Shown: positions 50,398 to 58,878, counted from the stretch's first letter. The stretch: DNA of 64,000 bases from CP2-2F sp034436355 (GCA_034436355.1 DAOTVQ010000002.1:70943-134942); one strand, 5' to 3'. The notes: generated from the letters alone by a model not told the origin. Program-made: numbers and translations.

Positions 50398-51783
50398 ATG
50401 TTAACTGCGGAGCGCTTTCCAAGCTGGGTAGTTTTTACTGGCGCAGTGCTGGCTGCCAGCTTAGCGCTCGGCGCCATTATCGGCAGCCGTCAGCTCAGCT
50501 TCCAACTGCTGTTGGTGATTGCCTTCGTGAGCCTGCTGCTGGTCATTTTGGCAGCCGGTAAGCGCAGCCTAGAATTTGGCTTGGTGATTTGGGTTGCCTT
50601 ATTCGTCTTAGGTTATCGCACCATTCAACTCACCCCGTTTTTTCGCCTGCATCCACTGGTCATCCTGATTTTCTTCTTGGGCGTCTTATTCATCATCCAG
50701 CCGCGCTTGCCGGATATGCCTAAGCTACAGCTTTCAGCCTTCATCCAAACGCTGCTCTTCGTTGGCTTGCTCTTTTGGGTGAACGGCTGGCTGCAAGGCT
50801 TGCTGCGCGGCAGGCGCTGGGACTTGATGATCACAGAGGCGCTGAACTTTCTGCTGCTGCCGATCATCTTTGGCATGGTCTGGGCTGCCACACGCCAACC
50901 CAGCATGTGGAAAACGCTCATGCGAACCTTTTTCGGTGTCGGTGTCCTGATCAGCGCTGTAGGGACGCTGGAATACGCCTTCCCCGAACTGGGGCGCTTC
51001 ACGTTGGCTGGTCTCATTCAAACCGATCAGCTTATTTACACTGCGGGCATTACAGGCTTTCAGCGTGCTACTTTTGCCTTTTGGGGTGCGCCGGCAGCCG
51101 CCTTCATCTGCCTGCTAACCCTACCGATGGTTATCCCGTGCCTTAGATGGGCAAGAAATCCGCTGGCGAAAGCGGTGGTGCTAGGCGGCTTTATCCTGCA
51201 TCTGATCGCCATTTACATCAGCGGTTACCGCAGTTTGTGGATGCTGACGAGTATGCTCATTGTGGTTGCCTTGCTTAGCCGCCGCAACCTAGTTGTGATA
51301 ACCTTCGGTGCCTTGTTGGTGGCGTTCGGCATTTCACTTGTGCCAGAACAAGGGCAAGAACGCTTTATCCATTCAGTGGAAGTGTTGCAAGGGAATGCTT
51401 GGGATGGCAGTATTGAAACACGCGAACAGCGCTTCATCACCACATTGGAAATTGCTTTCCGCTCTCCACTAGGGGTTGGGTGGGGCGGTACGGGCTGGTC
51501 GCACAGTGATTTTGCTCAGGTGGCGGGCAATCTGGGCTTGGCGGCAGGTGCTGCCTTTTTAGGATGGTACCTCTTAACACTGCTGAGGGTGTGGCGCGTG
51601 CAGCAGCAAAACGTGGCTGATCCACTGCTGCTTGGACTGTTGTGCAGCTTGCTGGCTGTTGGTGGTGTGCTATTGTTGCAAGGTGTGCAAGTGCTGCCTC
51701 AGCTTGCCCTGCCGTGTTGGTTTGTGTGGGCGGCTGCCCATCATTATGCCAAGCAAGCAAAAGACAAACGCTATGCCGCGTGA
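50398..51783 (+). CDS. O-antigen ligase/polymerase-like (WaaL/Wzy) membrane protein
   Basis: 461 residues with about twelve membrane helices and one longer extracytoplasmic loop at about 310-370 (VPEQGQERFIHSVEVLQGN, REQRFITTLEIAF, GVGWGGTGWSHSDF), the layout of the Wzy_C/O-antigen ligase superfamily. It could polymerise repeat units or attach the finished chain to a carrier. The cluster also has Wzm/Wzt export, which normally does not need a Wzy polymerase, so ligase is the better guess. Confidence 0.8.
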   Translation: MLTAERFPSWVVFTGAVLAASLALGAIIGSRQLSFQLLLVIAFVSLLLVILAAGKRSLEFGLVIWVALFVLGYRTIQLTPFFRLHPLVILIFFLGVLFIIQPRLPDMPKLQLSAFIQTLLFVGLLFWVNGWLQGLLRGRRWDLMITEALNFLLLPIIFGMVWAATRQPSMWKTLMRTFFGVGVLISAVGTLEYAFPELGRFTLAGLIQTDQLIYTAGITGFQRATFAFWGAPAAAFICLLTLPMVIPCLRWARNPLAKAVVLGGFILHLIAIYISGYRSLWMLTSMLIVVALLSRRNLVVITFGALLVAFGISLVPEQGQERFIHSVEVLQGNAWDGSIETREQRFITTLEIAFRSPLGVGWGGTGWSHSDFAQVAGNLGLAAGAAFLGWYLLTLLRVWRVQQQNVADPLLLGLLCSLLAVGGVLLLQGVQVLPQLALPCWFVWAAAHHYAKQAKDKRYAA

Positions 51784-52546
51784 GAAGCTCTCGGTGCTGA
51801 TCCCTGCCTTCAATAACGAGGCAACCTTGCCCGCACTGCTAGATGATGTGAAATGGGCAGATGAAATCGTCGTTGTGGACTCATTCAGCACAGATGCCAC
51901 ACCCGAAGTTTGCCGCCAACGTGGCGTGCGTTTCATTCAGCATGAATACATTAACTCTGCCAAACAAAAGAATTGGGCAATTCCGCAATGCCGCCACGAT
52001 TGGATATTGGTGGTTGATACAGATGAGCGCCTGCCGCAGGCTTTGCAAACCGAGATTCAGCAGCTATTGGAGGCAGGCATCCCACCACAGGTAGATGCTT
52101 TTCGCGTAGCGCGCAAGAATTACCTGCTAGGGCGATGGCTGAAGACCATGTTTTTGTATCCTGATTATCAGGTGCGCCTTTTCCGCAGAGCTAAAGGCTA
52201 TTACGAGGACAAAGAAGTTCATGCTGATGTTGTTGTACCCGGCAGGGTGCTGACGCTGCAAACGCCGCTCGATCACTACGCCACGCCGACGCTCTCTAAG
52301 CAGATCAACCTCTTAGAGCGCTACTCGATCTATCAGGCGGCAGAGTTACGCAAACGCGGCAGGCGTTTCCGTTGGCATAACCTGCTGCTGCGCCCGATTG
52401 TTGCAATACTTTATTTGTTCGTTTGGAAGGGTGGCTTTCGGGAAGGCTTTCGTGGGCTGTTTGTGGCATTTCACACGGCTGCCTACATCTTTTTCACGCA
52501 CGCTAAACTGTGGGAGCAAGAATGGAAAGACGGCAAGCGCCGCTAG
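51773..52546 (+). CDS. Glycosyltransferase family 2, WaaE/KdtX-like
   Basis: 257 residues from ATG 51773, overlapping the previous stop by 11 bases; the open frame to 51632 encodes a Cys-rich string over the ligase gene and is not credible. Core: LSVLIPAFNNEATLPALLDD, ADEIVVVDSFSTDATPEV, SAKQKNWAIPQCRHDWILVV and the DxD-like DTDERLP, then FRVARKNYLLGRWLK, typical of LPS core-type GT2 enzymes. The C-terminal GGFREGFRGLFVAFHTAAY is a short membrane-associated helix. Confidence 0.9.
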   Translation: MPREKLSVLIPAFNNEATLPALLDDVKWADEIVVVDSFSTDATPEVCRQRGVRFIQHEYINSAKQKNWAIPQCRHDWILVVDTDERLPQALQTEIQQLLEAGIPPQVDAFRVARKNYLLGRWLKTMFLYPDYQVRLFRRAKGYYEDKEVHADVVVPGRVLTLQTPLDHYATPTLSKQINLLERYSIYQAAELRKRGRRFRWHNLLLRPIVAILYLFVWKGGFREGFRGLFVAFHTAAYIFFTHAKLWEQEWKDGKRR

Positions 52547-53718
52547 TGGCACTGGTGGATGTGAGCGCTAAGATGGGCGGCGTCGAGTTCAGCACGCTCT
52601 ATTTGGCGCAGCGCATGGATCGCAGTCGTTTCCGCCCGTTGGTGATCTGCCCTGAAGAAGGCGATTTGCCAACTCGCTGCCGCGAAAGTGGCATCCCTGT
52701 GCAGATTGTGCGGCAACCACGCTTGCTCACCAGCAGCTTGCGGTTGGGAAAGCGCCTTGTGCCTAATCCGCTGAGCTGGATTGTGAACTTTGTATTGTTC
52801 ATCGTGATTGCGCGGCGCATAGCGCGCACGGTGCGGCAAGCCGACGCGGCTTTGATCTGCACCAAAGGCTTGTTCGCGCATTTCTACGGCGGTTTGGCGG
52901 CGCGCATGGCGGGCTTGCCCTGTGTATGGCACGTTCAAGATTTGATCGCCAACCGTTATGGTGGTCTCTATATGCGGCTGTTCGGCATGGCAGGGCGTTT
53001 GTTAGCGGATCGTCTCATCGCGGACGGCACACCTATCCAAGCCCAATGGGCGCGCTATTTGCCACAAGATCGCATTCATTTGATCTACAACGGCGTGGAT
53101 ACGGAGCAATTCTCACCTGAGACGGATGGCACACCCGTGCGTGCGGAGTGGCGTGTTGATCAAAATGCACTCTTGATTGGCAATGCTGCACGTCTGACGC
53201 CTTGGAAAGGGCAGGATTACCTGATCCGTGCCTTTGCCGCACTTGCCGAAGAATTTCCGCACGCCTCGCTTGTGCTAATCGGCACACCGACCTTCGATAA
53301 CGACGCCTTTGAGCAGCATCTGCGCGAATTGGCAGCGCCCCTTGGTGGGCGGGTCATTTTCGCAGGCTTTCGGTGGGATTTGCCGCAAGCGCTGGCAGCC
53401 CTCGATATTTACGCGCACATCTCGGTAGAAAAAGATACCAGCCCACTCTCGATTGTCTCGGCGGCAGCAAGTGGCAAGCCCATCCTCTGTACGGCGGTAG
53501 AAGGCGTGGCAGAGCTATTCAAACATGGTGAAACAGCTTTGATTGTGCCACCTAAAGATGTGGCGGCGTTAGCTGAAGGCTTGCGCCAGTTGCTGAGCAA
53601 TGCGAAACAACGAAATGCGCTGGGCAGCGCAGCACGCCATATGGCAGAACAGGCGCTGAGCCTTGATCAGTTTGCGCGGGCGTGTGAAGCAGTTTTCGAG
53701 AAAACGCTGTCTCTCTAA
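52522..53718 (+). CDS. Glycosyltransferase family 4
   Basis: 398 residues from ATG 52522, overlapping the GT2 gene by 25 bases. N-terminal LVALVDVSAKMGGVEFSTLY, then CVWHVQDLIANRYGGLYMR, NGVDTEQFSPETDG, ARLTPWKGQDYLIRAF and a donor region in which the first Glu of E-x7-E is changed (KDTSPLSIVSAAASGKPI). Last gene of the glycan cluster. Confidence 0.87.
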   Translation: MERRQAPLVALVDVSAKMGGVEFSTLYLAQRMDRSRFRPLVICPEEGDLPTRCRESGIPVQIVRQPRLLTSSLRLGKRLVPNPLSWIVNFVLFIVIARRIARTVRQADAALICTKGLFAHFYGGLAARMAGLPCVWHVQDLIANRYGGLYMRLFGMAGRLLADRLIADGTPIQAQWARYLPQDRIHLIYNGVDTEQFSPETDGTPVRAEWRVDQNALLIGNAARLTPWKGQDYLIRAFAALAEEFPHASLVLIGTPTFDNDAFEQHLRELAAPLGGRVIFAGFRWDLPQALAALDIYAHISVEKDTSPLSIVSAAASGKPILCTAVEGVAELFKHGETALIVPPKDVAALAEGLRQLLSNAKQRNALGSAARHMAEQALSLDQFARACEAVFEKTLSL

Positions 53719-53750
53719 GTTGTAGCGGCACGCTCAACATCCCGTTTATC

Positions 53751-53779
53751 TTGCGAACTATCCGCGCCTGCGTTAGAGT
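53751..53779 (+). promoter_or_regulatory. Possible promoter of the first acyl-CoA dehydrogenase gene
   Basis: TTGCGA (53751-53756), 17 bases, TAGAGT (53774-53779). It lies in the 181-base spacer after the glycan cluster, 120 bases before the ATG at 53900. The long 5' part shows no clear structure. Confidence 0.45.
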
Positions 53780-53899
53780 TATCCCGTAAATGCTTCAAGG
53801 GCTGCCTGTGCAGACCCCTAAAAATTACGCCCGAAGTGTGTGGGCGATCCGCAATGGTGCCTCGCCACGCAATCGATTCTTCAAAAGGAGTTTTTTAGA

Positions 53900-55006
53900 A
53901 TGCTTTCATTCACACCCAGTGATGAGCAGCAAATGCTTGTAGATGCCATCGCCAAGTTTGCGGCTACTGACGTGCGCGCTTGCGCCCACGATGCCGACGA
54001 GGACGACGGCTTTCCACCTGAGGTGGTGCAGAAAGGCTGGGAACTGGGCATTTTACCTGCCAGCATCCCAGAAGATTATGGCGGCTTTGGCGAACACAGC
54101 GCCATCACCAATGTTTTGGCGGCTGAGGCGCTGGCATGGGGCGATCTGGCGCTGGCACTGGCAGTCATGCTGCCTGCCACCGTTGCCAACCCTGTCCATT
54201 TCAGCGGCACGGAAGAACAAAAGCAGAACATCCTGCCACAGATTGCAGGTGCCGAAAAGCTGCCTTACTTCACCAGTGCCTTGCTAGAGACGGGCATCAG
54301 CTTTGATGCCAACATGCCGCGCACCACCGCCACACGCGAAGGCGATCATTACCTGATCAGTGGCGAAAAGTGCTATGTGCCGTTCGCACCTGAAGCGCAA
54401 ATGCTCTTGGTCTATGCACGTGATAGCGAGACGGGCAGCGTAGATGGCTACCTTGTGGAACGCGGCGCGGCGGGAATGCAGTTCGGCAAGCGCGAAAAAC
54501 TAATGGGCATCCGCGCACTGCCAACCTACCACACCCTATTCAACAATGTGCGCGTCGGCGTCGCCTGCAAACTTGGTGGCGAGGCTGGCACGCGCTATCA
54601 GCGTATCCTCAGCCACAGCCGCACGGCATTGGCAGCCCTTGCCGTGGGTGTGGCGCGTGCTGCTTTTGAATATGCCCGCGACTATGCTAAGACTCGTGTG
54701 CAGTTCGGCGCGCCGGTGGCACACAAACAATCTATTGCCTTCATGCTGGCAGAGATGGCGATTGAGGTTGACTCGGCACGCCTGCTCGCTTGGGAAGCAG
54801 CGTGGAAACTCGATCAAGATCACGGCGGCGACTATACCACCGAGAGCTACCTTGCCAAAGAATATGCTGCCAAAGCCGCGCTGTTCGTCACCGATTGCGC
54901 TGTGCAGGTGCTAGGCGGACATGGCTACATCCGTGAACATCCTGTGGAGCGCTGGCTGCGGAACGCACGCGGCTTCACCGCCTTTGAGGGTCTGGCTGTC
55001 ATCTAG
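53900..55006 (+). CDS. Acyl-CoA dehydrogenase family protein
   Basis: 368 residues from ATG 53900 with AAAAGGAG at a good distance; an ORF back to 53840 crosses that site. Three-domain plan: helical N-terminus (about 1-110), beta domain (LPYFTSALLETGISFD, YLISGEKCYVPFA) and C-terminal helices (AFEYARDYAKTRVQFGAPVA, QVLGGHGYIREHPVERWLR). The catalytic base Glu is normally in the final IYEGT-like region; here the protein ends ARGFTAFEGLAVI, so Glu in FEG may serve. The text TSALLETG replaces the usual cALTEPxAGSD flavin-loop motif, so substrate and activity may be atypical. Confidence 0.87.
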   Translation: MLSFTPSDEQQMLVDAIAKFAATDVRACAHDADEDDGFPPEVVQKGWELGILPASIPEDYGGFGEHSAITNVLAAEALAWGDLALALAVMLPATVANPVHFSGTEEQKQNILPQIAGAEKLPYFTSALLETGISFDANMPRTTATREGDHYLISGEKCYVPFAPEAQMLLVYARDSETGSVDGYLVERGAAGMQFGKREKLMGIRALPTYHTLFNNVRVGVACKLGGEAGTRYQRILSHSRTALAALAVGVARAAFEYARDYAKTRVQFGAPVAHKQSIAFMLAEMAIEVDSARLLAWEAAWKLDQDHGGDYTTESYLAKEYAAKAALFVTDCAVQVLGGHGYIREHPVERWLRNARGFTAFEGLAVI

Positions 55007-55674
55007 CCGCGCAGCATCTCTTGGTCTTCATCGTTCAGCGCGCCGCCGCGCACGATGTTGGCAGGCATATCTAGGTCAACGGGCAAGCCAGCGGCTGTCT
55101 CTGGTTGGCTCGGATCGATGCGCTGCACCGAGACAATCTTATTGAGGGTTGGCACGAAAAAGATGTTGTAGTAGCCGTAGCCTGCCGAAAGCGCTTCGTG
55201 CTGGTCACGATCTAGGCGGAATTCGCGGTCAGCAATCGCAAGGCGATAGGCAGCTTGGTAGCCCAAGACAACGCCACGCTGCACCGGCTTAAAGTCATCT
55301 TGCAAGGGCGGCTGATAAGGCATCATGCCATAGGCAAGGTGAATCATGCCGCTGACTTTGCTGACGGTGCGCGCACTCAGGGCAGCTTCTGTGTTGCCAA
55401 CGGTGAATACAAAAGTGACCACAGCAGGCAGGATCAGGCAGCTAAGCAGCAGCAGCAGCTCGCCAGCATCGGCGCGGAACGAAAGCAGCGCCAGCACGCC
55501 GATGATCGCCAAGGCGCCAACAATCAGGTAGAGGGTTTGGTATGCCTCACCGCGCAGGCGTGCCACTTGCGAATCGGAGAGTTTACCCTGCATGTTCTGG
55601 TTCAGGTCTTGCTCGGTAAAGCTGAACGCACGTTCCAGCGGATTATCGTTCTTCGGTTTTTCGTATGGTTGCAT
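55003..55674 (-). CDS. Hypothetical two-helix membrane protein
   Basis: 223 residues from ATG 55674 (MQPYEKPKNDNP). A cytoplasmic N-terminal segment of about 50 residues contains FSFTEQDLNQNMQGKLSDSQ, then come two membrane helices (about 60-78 and 85-108) and a soluble C-terminal domain of about 110 residues with AAYRLAIADREFRLDRDQHE. No family recognised. Its stop overlaps the acyl-CoA dehydrogenase stop by 4 bases, convergently. Confidence 0.7.
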   Translation of the reverse strand: MQPYEKPKNDNPLERAFSFTEQDLNQNMQGKLSDSQVARLRGEAYQTLYLIVGALAIIGVLALLSFRADAGELLLLLSCLILPAVVTFVFTVGNTEAALSARTVSKVSGMIHLAYGMMPYQPPLQDDFKPVQRGVVLGYQAAYRLAIADREFRLDRDQHEALSAGYGYYNIFFVPTLNKIVSVQRIDPSQPETAAGLPVDLDMPANIVRGGALNDEDQEMLRG

Positions 55675-55775
55675 GTTAAAAGTTCCGTTGTTGCTCAACA
55701 CTTGCGGCAGAAGCACCGCCTCTTCCGATTATGATGAGGTTTTTGCCTCTGCACAAGCATAAGTTTTGTAGGAAT

Positions 55776-55800
55776 TTTGAGAAAGCAGCCTATTCTCAAA
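55776..55800. promoter_or_regulatory. Inverted repeat, possible operator for the acyl-CoA dehydrogenase gene
   Basis: TTTGAGAA (55776-55783) and TTCTCAAA (55793-55800) form a perfect 8-base-pair inverted repeat with a 9-base spacer, 38 bases before the ATG at 55838. Spacing and symmetry suit a dimeric repressor (TetR-like or GntR-like), but no regulator gene is adjacent. It could instead be a hairpin in the mRNA. Confidence 0.45.
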
Positions 55801-55837
55801 GAAATGCACTTGTTTAGTTTTTAGGGAGTAGTCAACC

Positions 55838-57088
55838 ATGACGATCAGTTTTGCAATTCCAGAGCGCGTGCTGCAAGAGCGCGAGATGCTCAAGGGCGTG
55901 GCAGAGGGCATTATGCGCCCAGAGTCGCGCCATTTGGACGAATATGAGCATGAGCGCCCGCATTCCTTCATCAAGGCGATGTGGTATGTGCTGCGCGATC
56001 AGCAGGCAAAAGCGCTCCAACGCCTGACCGAGGGCGGCGAGAAGCCAAAGCGCGAAGGTGCCGGCACCACCTATGTGCGGATGATCATCCTTGCCGAGCA
56101 GCTTAGTTGGGGTGATGTCGGGCAGTATCTGTGTATGCCTTCGCCGCTCTTGGCAGGCAGCGCTATAGAGGCAGTCGGCACCACTGAGCAGAAACTGCGC
56201 TTTCTGACCCGCTTTGCCGAAGGGGAGCCGAAGTGGGGCGCTATGGCGATGACCGAACCCGGCGCTGGTTCGGATACTTCCGCCATTCAGACGACTGCCG
56301 TCTTCGATCCCGAAACCAACGAGTGGATACTCAATGGCGAGAAGATTTTCTGCACCAATGGCAAACTTGCCCTTGAAGAATCCGACGGTGTGGTGGTGGT
56401 CTGGGCAACGGTAGACCGCAGCGCCGGGCGTGCAGGTATGAAGCCCTTCGTAGTGGAAGCTGGCACCAAGGGCGTTAAGATTGGCAAGGTTGAGATCAAG
56501 CACGGCATCCGCGCCAGCGATACGGCTGCCATTGTGCTGGATAATGCGCGCATCCCTGCTGATAACCTGCTCGGCAGCGCCGATGTGGTGCAGCGCGAAG
56601 GGACGGCAGGCTTCAAGGGTGCTATGGCAACCTTCGATGCTTCCCGCCCAATGGTGGCTGCCTCTGCCATTGGCGTTGGGCGCGCCGCGTTGGAATTCCT
56701 TAAGGAAAAGCTGGCAGAACACGGCATCGCAATTCCTTACGGCGCGCCCTACCACAGCCTGAGCGCCGTTCAGCGCGATGTGATCGAGATGGAGGCGCAA
56801 CTGAAGGCAGCATGGTTGCTCACGCTGCGTTCGGCATCCATGCTGGATCACGGCGCGCACAACAGCCTTGAAGCCTCGATGGCGAAGGTGAAAGCCGGTA
56901 AGGTCGTTACACAGGTGACGCAAAAAGCCGTTGAACTGCTTGGCACGCTCGGCTACAGCCGCGAATGGTTGGTTGAAAAGTGGATGCGTGACGGCAAGAT
57001 CAACGACATCTACGAAGGCACTGGGCAGATCAACTTGTTGATCGTGGCGCGGCGCATTTTAGGCTACACCAGCCGCGAATTGCAGTAA
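55838..57088 (+). CDS. Acyl-CoA dehydrogenase family protein
   Basis: 416 residues. FAD-binding motif MAMTEPGAGSDTSAIQT, beta-domain WILNGEKIFCTNG, middle domain FEKHGIRASDT-like text here KHGIRASDTAAIVLD, the KEKLAEHGIAIPYGAPYH substrate region and the closing signature KINDIYEGTGQINLLIVARRI with Glu as catalytic base. RBS AGGGAG precedes ATG 55838. It catalyses alpha,beta-dehydrogenation of an acyl-CoA, passing electrons to an electron-transfer flavoprotein. It is convergent with the mutase gene, and the two are probably in the same catabolic route. Confidence 0.94.
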   Translation: MTISFAIPERVLQEREMLKGVAEGIMRPESRHLDEYEHERPHSFIKAMWYVLRDQQAKALQRLTEGGEKPKREGAGTTYVRMIILAEQLSWGDVGQYLCMPSPLLAGSAIEAVGTTEQKLRFLTRFAEGEPKWGAMAMTEPGAGSDTSAIQTTAVFDPETNEWILNGEKIFCTNGKLALEESDGVVVVWATVDRSAGRAGMKPFVVEAGTKGVKIGKVEIKHGIRASDTAAIVLDNARIPADNLLGSADVVQREGTAGFKGAMATFDASRPMVAASAIGVGRAALEFLKEKLAEHGIAIPYGAPYHSLSAVQRDVIEMEAQLKAAWLLTLRSASMLDHGAHNSLEASMAKVKAGKVVTQVTQKAVELLGTLGYSREWLVEKWMRDGKINDIYEGTGQINLLIVARRILGYTSRELQ

Positions 57089-57095
57089 ACAGTGT

Positions 57096-57119
57096 GTGGG
57101 CGGGATGTATCCCGCCCAC
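57096..57119. terminator. Hairpin between convergent acyl-CoA dehydrogenase and mutase genes
   Basis: GTGGGCGGG (57096-57104) pairs with CCCGCCCAC (57111-57119) around a 6-base ATGTAT loop. The stem is very GC-rich but no T tract follows on either strand, so it may act as a weak bidirectional terminator or a barrier against read-through. Confidence 0.6.
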
Positions 57120-57128
57120 CGCGTTCAC

Positions 57129-58811
57129 CTAGATGGCTGTATCTTCCTCATAGATGCCGAACTCGGCGCGGAAAACATCCATAATTTCTTGGAGTGTGGC
57201 GTAGCTGCGCGCCGCCTCTAGGATGAACGGCATGAGGTTCTGCGTCCCACGGGCTGCCTCGCGCAGGGCTGCCAACGTGCTGCCCACACGCTCATTATCG
57301 CGCTCTTGGCGCAGCGCTTGCAAGCGCGCTACTTGCCGATCAAAGCCGTGCGGATCCATTTCGAGGATCGGAATCTCAACCTTAGCATTTGGGTCAACGT
57401 ATTGGTTGACGCCGACGATAGTTTGCTCGCCGCGCTCTACTTGGCGTTGGAAGGCAAAGGCAGCATCTGCAATCTCCTGTTGGAAGAAGCCATGCCGAAT
57501 GGCAGGCAGCACGCCACCCAACTCCTCAATGCGGCGGAAATACTCGTAAACCGCCGCCTCTGTTTCGTCGGTCAGCTTTTCAAGGAAGTAGCTGCCGCCA
57601 AGCGGATCAACCGTATTCACGACACCGCTCTCTTGGGCGATGATCTGCTGCGTGCGGAGCGCAATGGTCACCGCTTTTTCACTGGGCAGTGCCAACGCCT
57701 CATCCATGCTGTTGGTGTGCAGCGATTGCGCGCCACCTAGCACAGCCGCCAGTGCCTGAATCGCCACGCGGATAATGTTGTTTTCAGGCTGTTGGGCAGT
57801 CAGGCTGACGCCCGCCGTCTGGCAGTGGAAACGCATCAGCCACGAGCGCGGGTCTTTAGCGCCGAACGTCTCGCGCATTTCACGCGCCCAAATGCGCCGT
57901 GCGGCGCGTAGCTTGGCAATCTCCTCAAAAAAGTCGTTATGCACGTTGAAGAAGAACGACAGGCGCGGCGCAAATTCGTCAATGTGCAAACCGCGATCCA
58001 GCGCCCAACGCACATATTCCAGCCCGTCGGCAAGCGTAAAGGCGAGTTCTTGTACGGCGGTGCTGCCTGCCTCACGGATGTGGTAGCCGCTGATGCTGAT
58101 CGTATTCCACAGCGGCATGTGGCGCGTGCCAAACTCAATCGTATCCGTCACAAGGCGCATGGAAGGCTCTGGCGGGAAAATGTATTCCTTTTGCGCGGTA
58201 TATTCTTTCAAAATGTCGTTTTGGAGCGTGCCGCGCAGCTTTTCCATTGGCACGCCTTGCTTTTCCGCCGCCGCGATGTAAAACGCCCAAATCACTGCCG
58301 AGGGGCTGTTAATGGTCATGCTGGTGGTCACTTCTGCCAGCGGAATGCCCTCAAAGAGAATCTCCATATCGCGCAGCGAACTAACGGCTACACCGCACTT
58401 GCCAAACTCGCCGAGCGCTTCAGGAGCGTCGGTATCGTAACCCATCAGCGTTGCCAGATCGAAGGCGACCGATAAGCCCATGTTGCCCTGTGAGAGCAAG
58501 TACTTGAAGCGGGCGTTGGTCTCTTCCGCCGTGCCAAAGCCTGCGAACATTCGCATTGTCCACAGCTTGCCACGATGCCCTGTGGCATGGACGCCGCGTG
58601 TGAAGGGATATTCACCCGGAAAGCCGAGAGCGGTCAGATAGTCGAAGTTGGGCAGATCAAGCGGCGTGTAGAGGCGTGCAATTGGCTTGCCAGAGGTGGT
58701 GATGTATTCGGCGCGGCGTTCGGGCATTTTGGCGGTAGTGTGGTGTAGGGTCGTCTCTTCCCACTGATCGCGGGCGATAGCGAGTTCTTCTAATTTTTTT
58801 GCGTCAAACAT
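57129..58811 (-). CDS. Acyl-CoA mutase large subunit, isobutyryl-CoA mutase-like residue signature
   Basis: 560 residues from ATG 58811 (AGGAG 11 bases upstream). It has the TIM-barrel of the B12-dependent methylmalonyl-CoA mutase family with FTRG (70-73), YDTDAPEALGEFG, TTSMTINSPSAVIW and GYHIREAGS with His244, and no C-terminal B12-binding domain, which must come from a separate gene. Substrate-site residues differ from methylmalonyl-CoA mutase: Tyr75 is His, Arg82 is Lys, Tyr89 is Phe (MRMFAGFG) and Arg207 is Gln (KEYTAQKEY). Phe89 and Gln207 are the pair that marks isobutyryl-CoA mutase, which lacks the carboxylate-binding Arg. The likely reaction is isobutyryl-CoA to butyryl-CoA. Confidence 0.85.
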   Translation of the reverse strand: MFDAKKLEELAIARDQWEETTLHHTTAKMPERRAEYITTSGKPIARLYTPLDLPNFDYLTALGFPGEYPFTRGVHATGHRGKLWTMRMFAGFGTAEETNARFKYLLSQGNMGLSVAFDLATLMGYDTDAPEALGEFGKCGVAVSSLRDMEILFEGIPLAEVTTSMTINSPSAVIWAFYIAAAEKQGVPMEKLRGTLQNDILKEYTAQKEYIFPPEPSMRLVTDTIEFGTRHMPLWNTISISGYHIREAGSTAVQELAFTLADGLEYVRWALDRGLHIDEFAPRLSFFFNVHNDFFEEIAKLRAARRIWAREMRETFGAKDPRSWLMRFHCQTAGVSLTAQQPENNIIRVAIQALAAVLGGAQSLHTNSMDEALALPSEKAVTIALRTQQIIAQESGVVNTVDPLGGSYFLEKLTDETEAAVYEYFRRIEELGGVLPAIRHGFFQQEIADAAFAFQRQVERGEQTIVGVNQYVDPNAKVEIPILEMDPHGFDRQVARLQALRQERDNERVGSTLAALREAARGTQNLMPFILEAARSYATLQEIMDVFRAEFGIYEEDTAI

Positions 58812-58872
58812 TGTGGCAGCAGCTCCTAACCCTAAAAGCAAACTAACAAGCGTTCATTTGGTGTTGACCTCT

Positions 58873-58878
58873 ATTGTA
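58873..58878 (-). promoter_or_regulatory. Extended -10 promoter element of the mutase gene
   Basis: On the minus strand TGCTACAAT has the extended TGn form in front of TACAAT (58878-58873). No good -35 box is seen at 17 bases. The start of transcription would be near 58866, 55 bases before the ATG. Confidence 0.45.

Noticed and set aside
51632..51772. Extended N-terminus of the WaaE-like glycosyltransferase
   Set aside because: Cys-rich string in another frame of the ligase-like gene; ATG 51773 begins directly before the GT2 domain.
55832..56923. Minus-strand open frame of 363 codons opposite the acyl-CoA dehydrogenase gene
   Set aside because: Its length arises from the third-position bias of the real gene; the product is His/Cys-rich with no domain.
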